A DNA stretch of 8,125 bases from Actinomycetota bacterium (lineage in GTDB: Bacteria > Actinomycetota > Coriobacteriia > Anaerosomatales > Anaerosomataceae), in contig DSAI01000192.1 in NCBI GenBank assembly GCA_011372845.1, positions 1-8,125 of the forward strand, given 5' to 3'. Of the stretch, positions 1-5,970 are shown piece by piece. The notes under the pieces were generated by a model. It saw nothing but the letters and a program-made list of their open reading frames with translations, was not told the DNA's origin and made no database searches. The position numbers were made by a program, and so were the translations under genes. Each line of letters opens with the position of its first letter. Within the stretch, counting starts at the first letter, position 1.

Positions 1-599
1 CGCAGGTCGAGCTCCCGGTCCACCGTCTCGGCGAACTCGTCAACGAGCGCCACAGGGTCGAACCGGCGCGCGAACCGGGTTCCCGCGAGGCGGGTAGCCA
101 GCCGGCGCACGATGGCCACATCGCCCCTGATGGACTCGGCCGCCCCCGGGCGCACGACCTTCACCACGACCTCGGCACCCGCCGGAAGCACAGCGCCCCA
201 CACAGGTCGGCAGGGTGCGGCGAGTGTCGCCCGATGTACCTGGGCGATCGATGCGGCGGCGAGCGGGGTGTCGTCGAAGGACGCGAACAACTCCTCGGGC
301 TCCGCGGCGAACTCGTGCCTGATGACCGAGCGGATGGCACTCGCGGGTATGGGTGGAACAGCGTCCTGCATGCTCTGCATCTCGGCAACCAGCTCCGCCG
401 AGAACTCGTCGGGCCTCACGGAGATGAGTTGGCCGAGTTTCACAAACGCCGGGCCGAGACGCTCGAACGACAGACGCAACGCGCGGGCCCAGGCCGCGCG
501 CCTCACGCGGCCCGGCGCCAGACCGAAGCGCGCAGAGGGCAGCTGCCGTACCAGCTGGCCCAGCGTGACCCCCACGATGACAGCGTTACGGGATGGCAT
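1..599 (-). CDS. AarF/ABC1/UbiB-family protein kinase-like protein, N-terminal part (runs off left edge)
   Basis: About 199 residues of an ABC1/ADCK/UbiB atypical kinase are present; the rest lies beyond the left edge. Visible family hallmarks are the KxGQ motif (K54-L-G-Q57) in the segment FVKLGQLISVRPDEF, the alanine-rich nucleotide loop AAAS (114-117) followed by IAQVHRA, the VAIK-like lysine K147 in VVVKVVRPG, and the start of the helix reading DRELDLR at the edge, where the family has its ExD-type motif. The catalytic HxD-equivalent and DFG regions are outside the window. The ATG at 599 is preceded by TAGGGGTG, a usable ribosome binding site. The gene lies 9 bp after the stop of the small coiled-coil gene, so the two are probably co-transcribed. 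UbiB-family proteins support ubiquinone or other isoprenoid lipid metabolism in well-studied bacteria, but the substrate in high-GC Gram-positives is not known. Family call is firm; the specific role is not. Confidence 0.93.
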   Translation of the reverse strand, partial: MPSRNAVIVGVTLGQLVRQLPSARFGLAPGRVRRAAWARALRLSFERLGPAFVKLGQLISVRPDEFSAELVAEMQSMQDAVPPIPASAIRSVIRHEFAAEPEELFASFDDTPLAAASIAQVHRATLAAPCRPVWGAVLPAGAEVVVKVVRPGAAESIRGDVAIVRRLATRLAGTRFARRFDPVALVDEFAETVDRELDL

Positions 600-608
600 G
601 GCGCACCC

Positions 609-950
609 CTACTCGCCGAGCTTGCGGAGGATGGTCTCCAGCAGCGACTCCATGGTATCGAGTCGGCCGCGCAGCTCGGCGACCTCGAAGCGGATCTCGT
701 CCAGTGCCGGATCTGATTCCTTCTCCTCCGAGGCCTGCTCACCACGGGCGCGCGCCTCGAGGTCGAGCTTGAGCTTCTCCTTCTCCTCCTCGACCATCGC
801 CGCGAGGCCGTCCACGAACGCATCCGGTCCACCCGTCATGCCCTCGGGCCCTTCGGCAATACCCCGCCGGATCGCGGCCTTGATCTCCTCATCCGCGGCC
901 TCATGCGTGAAGAGCCACGTTGCGAAGAACCGCATCACGTCGTCTGTCAT
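609..950 (-). CDS. Small acidic coiled-coil protein (phasin-like), upstream partner of the ABC1 kinase
   Basis: A 113-residue, highly charged, soluble protein with no signal peptide or membrane segment. The N-terminal part (MTDDVMRFFATWLFTHEAAD) is helical and somewhat hydrophobic. Residues roughly 50-75 are a Glu/Lys-rich helix (MVEEEKEKLKLDLEARARG). Residues roughly 82-113 form a clear heptad coiled coil ending in LETILRKLGE. Such proteins are often labelled phasin-like or polyhydroxyalkanoate granule regulators on composition alone; I see no decisive motif, so this is better called uncharacterised. The ATG at 950 is preceded by GGGGGG about 7 nt upstream, and the promoter-like and palindromic sequence lies just before it; the longer frame reaching 1139 would start inside the neighbouring ATPase and has no better support. 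The 9-bp gap to the ABC1 kinase suggests a two-gene operon and possibly a physical partner. Confidence 0.8.
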   Translation of the reverse strand: MTDDVMRFFATWLFTHEAADEEIKAAIRRGIAEGPEGMTGGPDAFVDGLAAMVEEEKEKLKLDLEARARGEQASEEKESDPALDEIRFEVAELRGRLDTMESLLETILRKLGE

Positions 951-969
951 GTCACGCCCCCCGTCGACC

Positions 970-1005
970 TGTATACTGTGTAATGAATAGTACCTCGCAT
1001 TACAA
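970..1005 (-). promoter_or_regulatory. Candidate promoter of the coiled-coil/ABC1-kinase operon
   Basis: Read on the minus strand, TTGTAA (1005-1000) and TACACA (982-977) are separated by 17 bp, a reasonable sigma-70-type -35/-10 pair about 27 bp upstream of the ATG at 950. A second AT-rich hexamer, TATACA (975-970), lies just downstream and could be an alternative -10, but no good -35 is at the right distance. This is the most AT-rich part of an otherwise very GC-rich window. Inferred from sequence pattern only. Confidence 0.4.
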
Positions 1006-1013
1006 GGTAATGC
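980..1013. promoter_or_regulatory. Nested palindromes, probable repressor operator
   Basis: Three overlapping inverted repeats sit on the candidate promoter. (a) 980-1003 reads GTAATG-N4-GTAC-N4-CATTAC, a 24-bp palindrome with perfect outer 6-bp arms. (b) 997-1013 reads GCATTAC-AAG-GTAATGC, a perfect 7-bp inverted repeat with a 3-bp spacer. (c) 991-1009 contains TACCT-N9-AGGTA, symmetric around position 1000. The density of symmetry, the AT-rich composition and the overlap with the -35 and spacer point to an operator for a dimeric helix-turn-helix repressor. TACCT-N9-AGGTA resembles sites I associate with PadR-type regulators, but this is from memory. No regulator gene is in the window. Confidence 0.45.
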
Positions 1014-1041
1014 AACCCGCCTCCCGGGATCGCCCGGTTGC
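1012..1041 (-). terminator. Possible hairpin terminator after the P-type ATPase gene
   Basis: Directly after the ATPase stop codon (1045-1043) the minus strand can pair GCAACC (1041-1036) with GGTTGC (1017-1012), with a further inner stem of CCGGG and CCCGG around a CGAT loop as an alternative. There is no U-tract, as is common in GC-rich genomes, so function as an intrinsic terminator is uncertain. Its far arm shares two bases with the operator-like repeat of the next operon. Confidence 0.35.
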
Positions 1042-1042
1042 T

Positions 1043-3433
1043 CTACTCGCCGCGGGCGGCCGCCGCTCCGCCCAGGAGACGCAGGCCGTTCGCGATCACC
1101 ACGAGCGCGATGCCGGTGTCGGCGAAAACCGCTATCCACAGGGTGGCGTGACCCGTCATCGCGAGCGCGAGGAACACCGCCTTGACGGCGAGCGACAGGA
1201 CGATGTTCTGCCTCACGATGCGCATCGTCCTGCGCCCGAGGCCGATGAACCGTGGGAGGGCCGACAGGTCGTCTCCCAGAAGCGCGACGTCGGCGGTCTC
1301 CAGCGCGGTCTGGCTCGCCGCAGCTCCCATCGCGATACCGATGTCGGCGCTCGCGAGGGCAGGGGCGTCGTTGATGCCGTCGCCCACCACTGCGACCGGT
1401 CCGTACGCCTCACGCAGCTCGCCCACGGCATCGGTCTTCCCTTCGGGAAGAAGACGTGCGCGGTACTCGGAGATGCCCGTCATCTCCGCTACGCGAGCTG
1501 CCGCGGCGGGGTTGTCGCCCGTGAGCATGACCACGTGCGCCACCCCGCCCAGACGGAGGTCGGTGACCGCCCGCGATGCGTCGGGGCGCACCGCATCGGC
1601 AACGCCAACCAAGCCGATCGCACGCATGTCGGAGCCGTCACCGATCGCTACGACGAGCACGGTGAGACCGCGCTCCTCCAGCGCCTGTACCGCCGTATCC
1701 GTCTCGCCCGACATCACGCCGAGCTCCCCGGCATACGCGGCGCTGCCGACCGAGACACGCACACCGTCCACCTGCGCGGACACGCCCTGCCCGGGCGTTT
1801 CGACGACCCCGCTCACCGCTTCCGAAGCAGGCGCCGCGGCGGCCGTCACGGCAGCCGCCAGCGGATGATTGGAGTGCGCCTCCACGGCGGCCGCCAGGGA
1901 TGCCACCCGTTCGACCGGTTCCTGGCCCAGCGCGATCGTCTCGATCACCACCGGGCGCCCCTCGGTAAGGGTGCCCGTCTCGTCGAACGCCACCACTCCG
2001 ACGTGAGCGGCGCGTTCGAGAAAGGCGCCCCCCTTCACCAGCACGCCGTCCTTGGTGGCCCGTGCGATCGCCGAGACGATGGCCACGGGCGTGGAGACCA
2101 CCAGCGCGCACGGACACGAGATCACCAGGAGCGTGAGCGCGCGGTAGACCCATTCGCGCCACCGCTCGATCCCCACCCACCCCGGGCTGAGTCCCCCGAG
2201 GAACGGCCCGCCGATGGCGACCGCCGCCGCCGCGACCATCACGATCGGGGTGTAAACGCGGCTGAACCTGTCCACGAACCGCTGCACGGGCGCCCGGCTC
2301 GCCTGGGCCGCTTCCACCAGGTGGACGATGCGGGCGATCGTGGTCTCGGCTGCCGGAGCCGTGGTCACGATCGTCACCAGGCCGGAGGTGTTGAGCGTGC
2401 CCGCGTAGACGGTGTCGCCGGAACGCTTGTCCGCAGGCAGCGACTCGCCCGTGATGGGCGACTCGTCGAAGGCCGAGATACCCTCGGCCACCACGCCGTC
2501 CAACGGCACACGCTCGCCAGGGCGCACCACGATCGTGCCCCCCACAGGCACATCGGCAGGCGCGAGCTCGATCTCGCCCTCGTCCATCCGCAGACGCGCG
2601 CGCTCGGGCGCGAGCGACATGAGCTCCCCGATCGAGCGCCTGGTGCGCGCCACCGACCGCGACTCCAGCATGCCGCCCAACGCGAACAGGACGATCACGG
2701 TGGCCCCTTCGCCCCACTCGCCCAGCGCGGCGGCGCCACTCACCGCAAGCGTCATGAGCACGTTCATGTCGAGCGTACGCGCCATGAGCGACGTCACCGC
2801 GCGTCGCCACACCAATGAGCCACCGACGATGATCGCCAGCGCGAACGCAGCCACCGAGGGTACTTCCGACGCTAGACCCCCGAGAAGCCATCCGAGCACG
2901 AGGACGATCGACGCGATGCCCACGCGGATCTCGGTCCGGTTCTTCACCCACCACGAGACAGCCGGGAGCGGCGGTCCGCCCTCGGAATCGACCGCCTCGA
3001 TACCGTGACCGGCGCCGACCACCGCGGCCACCGCGACGGCGCGCGGATCCGCTTCGGGGTCGTACTCCATGAGAAGCAGCCCGCTCGCGAAGTTGACGTC
3101 GGCTGATACGACGCCGGGAATCTGCCGTACGGACGCGGCCACGGTCCGCGCGCAGTCAGGTCAATCGAGCCCTTCGAGGCGGTAGACCGCATGCCCCACG
3201 ACGCCTGCCTCGTCCAGCGCCAGGCGTTCCGCCAACTCCTCGAGCGACCTCTCCTCAAGGGACTCAGGATCGTACGTCACGGTGAGGGTGCCGCCCTCGA
3301 GGTCGCAGCGCGTTTCGAGAACGTCGGGCACGTCATCGAGCCCCCGGCACACCCGCCCGGCGCACCCGGCGCAGTACCGCGGCCCCGGCAGCAGCCGTGT
3401 GAGATCGAACGAGCGTGTCGTCAGGTCTGGCAC
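1043..3433 (-). CDS. P1B-type Zn2+/Cd2+/Pb2+-transporting ATPase with two HMA domains; in-frame TGA at the second metal-binding motif (candidate selenoprotein)
   Basis: Read from the GTG at 3433 with the single TGA (codon 91) decoded, this is a 796-residue heavy-metal efflux ATPase. HMA domain 1 (about 8-76) has C21-A-G-C24. HMA domain 2 (about 84-145) begins YRLEGLD-(TGA91)-P-D-C94-ARTV, where relatives have CxxC. The core follows: eight predicted membrane helices, actuator loop T328-G-E-S331, the C440-P-C442 transport site in helix 6, phosphorylation motif at D484, TGDN at 638-641 and GDGINDAP at 684-691. Helix 7 has a conserved lysine (LAVKAVF) and helix 8 reads FADTG, features of the Zn/Cd/Pb (CadA/ZntA) class rather than the copper class. 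One oddity: the usual DKTGT reads DETGT (E485). The GTG has a GAGG site overlapping the permease stop, so it is the third gene of the ABC operon. If the TGA is a true stop, the locus would give a 90-residue HMA protein and an ATPase lacking a good start. Confidence 0.8.
3130..3163 (-). other. In-frame UGA followed by a bacterial SECIS-like stem-loop
   Basis: The UGA occupies 3163-3161 and is followed by C, the weakest termination context in bacteria. Downstream, CGGAC (3148-3144) pairs perfectly with GTCCG (3134-3130) around a 9-nt loop (3143-3135) that starts C-G-U-G-G. The stem can extend outward through a G·U pair and, past one mismatch, two more G-C pairs. The loop G and U fall at nucleotides 22 and 23 counted from the U of UGA, against G23 and U24 in the E. 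coli fdhF element bound by SelB. This fits the published bacterial SECIS pattern (a G among the first two loop bases, 16-37 nt from the UGA). Stems of this size are easy to find in GC-rich DNA, so it is supportive but not proof. Confidence 0.5.
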
Positions 3434-3443
3434 ACCAAGCGCC

Positions 3444-4241
3444 TCACGCAGCGTCCCTGCGCCGGAACACGACCACGGCCGCTACGGCGGATACCAGCGC
3501 CACGCCGCCGTACAGCCACCATGCCGCCGCATCCACCGGGTCGCCGTTGATGATCTTGCTCGGTTGCCAGTAGCTCACGATGTTGATCGGGTCGAAGAGC
3601 TCGGCGGCCTCCGAGAAGTTCGATACGAGATCGGCGATCCACAACACCACGAGCACGCCGGCGGAGATCGCACCGGGTTTGCCGGCGCCCCTGAAGATCA
3701 CCGACAACATGAGCGCGAAGCCGCCCACGGCCAACATGAAGAGCAGACCAAAGGCGAACAGCGTCCAGAACGTGTCCAAGGGCAGGTCGATATCGTACTT
3801 GGACCCGAACACCATGATGGGCACTAAACTCCCCGCGGCCAGCGCGAGCGAGTACCCCACCATCACTGCGATGCGGGTGATGGCCAGGCGTGCGCGCGAG
3901 ACAGGCTGCGACAGCACGAACTCCATCGTGCCCTCGGCGATCTCACCGGCGAACGCCTTGGCCGAGTAGATGATCAGCGCCGACGCCACGATCACCATCC
4001 ACATCAGTCCCAGGTACTCCGTCTGGAAGTACCCCCCGAGCGACGCGAAGGACACCTCCGTGCCGCCGAAAATCGCCATCAGCTCGGCCGGCATCGTCTC
4101 CACGAGCTCGACGTACTGGTTACCGCCGATCTCGGGATAGAACCAGGTCATCATCCAGGAGTACAGGACGAGGCCGAACGAGAACCAGAATATGGACACG
4201 CGGTTCTGGTGAAGCGTGCCTCGCAGCAGCGTCCAGCTCAT
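3444..4241 (-). CDS. ABC-2 type transporter permease
   Basis: A 265-residue integral membrane protein with about six predicted helices: roughly 16-34, 75-97, 122-144, 157-182, 188-207 and 240-258. The cytoplasmic segment between helices 2 and 3 reads AGEIAEGTMEFVLSQPVSRARL, the typical coupling region of ABC-2/NosY-like permeases, where an E-x-G-T motif precedes a predicted helix that contacts the ATPase. The C-terminus is short and basic (FRRRDAA). Its ATG at 4241 overlaps the stop of the ATPase gene as ATGA and has GGGAGG upstream, so translation is probably coupled. The TGA stop at 3446-3444 is part of the ribosome binding site of the P-type ATPase that follows. The substrate cannot be told from sequence; this family includes exporters of peptides, lipids, antibiotics and ions. 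It presumably works as a dimer with the adjacent ATPase. Confidence 0.92.
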   Translation of the reverse strand: MSWTLLRGTLHQNRVSIFWFSFGLVLYSWMMTWFYPEIGGNQYVELVETMPAELMAIFGGTEVSFASLGGYFQTEYLGLMWMVIVASALIIYSAKAFAGEIAEGTMEFVLSQPVSRARLAITRIAVMVGYSLALAAGSLVPIMVFGSKYDIDLPLDTFWTLFAFGLLFMLAVGGFALMLSVIFRGAGKPGAISAGVLVVLWIADLVSNFSEAAELFDPINIVSYWQPSKIINGDPVDAAAWWLYGGVALVSAVAAVVVFRRRDAA

Positions 4242-5162
4242 CGGGCCTCCCCTCCCTCGCTGTTGGCATGCGTTGCATCATCACCGCGGTAGAACTCCAG
4301 GAACACGTCCTCCAGGCTTGCGTGCTGGATGCGGATATCGCTGACCTTCCGGCTTGCGATCTGCTTGAGCACGTCGTCGATCGCGTCGCCGCGCACGCGC
4401 CGCCAGGCTCTGGTCGGAGACGGCCACCACGCTGTCCACGCCCGGCAGCTCCCCCAGCAGCGAGGCCGCCACGGGGTCGGCGAACGTCACCTCGACCTCG
4501 CGCAGCCGCTTGCCAAGCAGCGACTTCACACCCTCCTCGGCCACCAGGCGGCCCGAGCGGATGATGCCGACCTTGTCGCACACCCGCTCCACCTCGGACA
4601 ACACGTGGCTTGAGAGGAACACCGTGCGTCCCGCGGCCACCCGCTCCTCGATGACCGAGTACACCGCCTCCTGGTTGAGCGGATCGAGACCGCTCGTGGG
4701 CTCGTCGAGTATGAGCAGCTCGGAATCGTGCACCATGCCGAGGATCAGGGCGAGCTTCTGCTTGTTGCCCTTCGACAGCTCCTTGACCCGCCTCGACGGG
4801 TCCAGGTCGAACCGCTCGAGCGACTCGGCGGTGAGCGGGCCTTTGGTCCCGCGGAATCCGGCCACGTAATCGAGATGCCAGCGACCGGTCTCCTTCTCGT
4901 ACAAACGTACCTCGCCCGCCACGTATCCGATCCGGCGCCTGAGCGCCGCGCCATCGAGGGTCACCCGCTCACCCAGCACGGACGATGATCCCGCCGTAGG
5001 CTTGAGCATACCGAGCAGGCACCTGATGGTCGTGGTCTTGCCCGCGCCGTTGGGCCCAAGGAATCCATAGACCGCGCCCTGCGGGACGGCCATCGTGAGG
5101 TCCTCGACACCTCGCGCCTTGCCGTAGTACTTCGTGAGCCCACTCGTGCTGATCACGTCCAT
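4238..5162 (-). CDS. ABC transporter ATP-binding protein, with a frameshift near residue 255
   Basis: First gene of the minus-strand operon. Starting at the ATG at 5162, with AAGGAGG 7 nt upstream, it has Walker A GPNGAGKTT (36-44), a signature reading LSKGN in place of LSGGQ (129-133), Walker B LLILDEP (149-155), a D-loop SGLD and H-loop histidine H186. The C-terminal accessory domain of BcrA/NatA-like ATPases begins normally (VEVTFADPVAASLLGELPGV) but the frame breaks around 4402-4394. The original frame continues as an arginine-rich tail to a stop at 4283-4281 (293 residues). The expected tail (DVLKQIASRKVSD to LEDVFLEFYRG) is intact in the next frame, from about GTG 4396 to TGA at 4240-4238, where it overlaps the permease ATG. 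One extra base or two missing bases in a GC-alternating run explain it. This is either an assembly error or a real mutation; the catalytic core is unaffected. Restored length is about 307-308 residues. Confidence 0.88.
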
Positions 5163-5307
5163 GCAGCAGCCTCCTTGCGGCCCTCGGCACACCGCGGCAC
5201 TCCGTGCCTGCGATGGGACGCATACCATCCTAACGCTCCGCGACCGAGTGAGCGACGTGGTTGTGGGGACATACTAGACAATCGCCCCGCTGAAGAAGGT
5301 GATCCGC
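5163..5307. promoter_or_regulatory. Divergent intergenic region between the ABC/ATPase operon and the anchored-protein pair
   Basis: This 145-bp gap must hold promoters for both directions. An AT-richer patch around 5260-5282 (TTGTGG, then ACATACTAGACAAT) is the likeliest place for the plus-strand promoter, and TTAGGATGGTATGCG on the minus strand (about 5233-5219) for the operon, but neither has a convincing -35/-10 pair. In the operon's leader, GGCAC-TCC-GTGCC (5196-5208) forms a 5-bp hairpin that extends by three more pairs past a bulge, about 16 nt before the ribosome binding site. I cannot assign it a role. Confidence 0.4.
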
Positions 5308-5961
5308 TTGACGAAGAAGGGTCCCGTCACGAAGACGAACCTCTGGGTGGTAGTGGCCGTGGTGCTCGCCCTGGCTGTTGGAGCGCTGGCGGGGTGGTTC
5401 GCCCGATCGGGAGAGGTCGAAGACCTGGAGGACCGCATCGCCGCCTCGGAAGAAGAGTCCGCGACGGATGAACCGGCGGCGCCCGCCGAACCGGAGACGG
5501 ACACGGCGCCGGTGGAACCGCCTGCCAAGGAGGAGCCCGCGGAGGAGGACGAGAAGCTCGTTGATGTTCCCGTTGCTGCCGAGCGTGTACCGGCCATCAT
5601 CACCGCGGTCGACACGAGCGGGTCGACAGTGCGCCTTGAGGTGGACTACATCCAGTTCCTCACCGGTAAGGAAGCGGCCGATGCGGCAACCGCCCATGGC
5701 GACGAATCCCCCCCTCCCAACGATTACTACATCGTCAACGACAACCCCGCGCTCCGGGAGTTCCCGGTGCAGGAGGGCATCAGCGTCTTGACGGTCGTCA
5801 ACGATGATGGGACCTCGGATCCGGCTGGACACACGCTCACATTGGACGAGTGGGTGGATCGCATCACGGGCCCCAACGCCGACGCGTTCAGGTCGAGCTT
5901 CTACTGGATCACCGTCTCAGAGGCGACCATCACGACCATCGAGCAGCAGTACCTGCCGTAG
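5308..5961 (+). CDS. Membrane-anchored protein with Pro/Glu-rich stalk and uncharacterised C-terminal domain (paralogue 1)
   Basis: A 217-residue protein of unknown function. A short basic N-terminus (MTKKGPVTKTN) precedes one hydrophobic helix (12-32) without a lipobox or obvious cleavage site, suggesting an N-in, C-out anchor. Residues 33-93 are a low-complexity acidic stalk rich in Glu, Pro and Ala. Residues 94-217 form a compact domain with alternating hydrophobic strands (VPAIITAVD, STVRLEVDYIQFLTG), the segment PPPNDYYIVNDNP, and the ending FYWITVSEATITTIEQQYLP. I chose the TTG at 5308 because AGAAGGTGATCC, close to a full anti-16S match, sits 8 nt before it; the GTG at 5299 lies inside that site. 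The next gene follows after 9 bp with its ribosome binding site overlapping this stop, so the two form an operon. Extracytoplasmic location is inferred from the anchor and stalk. Confidence 0.85.
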   Translation: MTKKGPVTKTNLWVVVAVVLALAVGALAGWFARSGEVEDLEDRIAASEEESATDEPAAPAEPETDTAPVEPPAKEEPAEEDEKLVDVPVAAERVPAIITAVDTSGSTVRLEVDYIQFLTGKEAADAATAHGDESPPPNDYYIVNDNPALREFPVQEGISVLTVVNDDGTSDPAGHTLTLDEWVDRITGPNADAFRSSFYWITVSEATITTIEQQYLP

Positions 5962-5970
5962 GAGGCTCCG

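Noticed and set aside
972..977. TATACT as a plus-strand -10 element
   Set aside because: No plus-strand gene follows for more than 4 kb, so it is more likely part of the minus-strand promoter and operator region.
951..1139. Extended N-terminus of the coiled-coil protein to 1139
   Set aside because: It would run through the palindromic promoter region and into the 3' end of the ATPase; the ATG at 950 has a good ribosome binding site and a plausible promoter.
920..2818. Long plus-strand open frame (632 codons) opposite the P-type ATPase
   Set aside because: Its translation is rich in Arg, His and Asp with no domain pattern, as expected for the complement of a high-GC gene; the minus strand encodes a clear ATPase.
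1043..3142. Independent ATPase gene starting at the GTG at 3142
   Set aside because: There is no ribosome binding site upstream, and starting there would cut off the first strand and metal motif of an HMA domain that continues seamlessly upstream of the TGA in the same frame.
4385..4410. Programmed frameshift in the ABC ATPase
   Set aside because: No recognisable slippery heptamer or internal Shine-Dalgarno stimulator is visible at the break; a simple indel in a GC-alternating run is the better explanation.
5299..5307. GTG at 5299 as start of the first anchored-protein gene
   Set aside because: It lies within the strong AGAAGGTGATCC ribosome binding site that fits the TTG at 5308; upstream of the GTG only a weak site is present.
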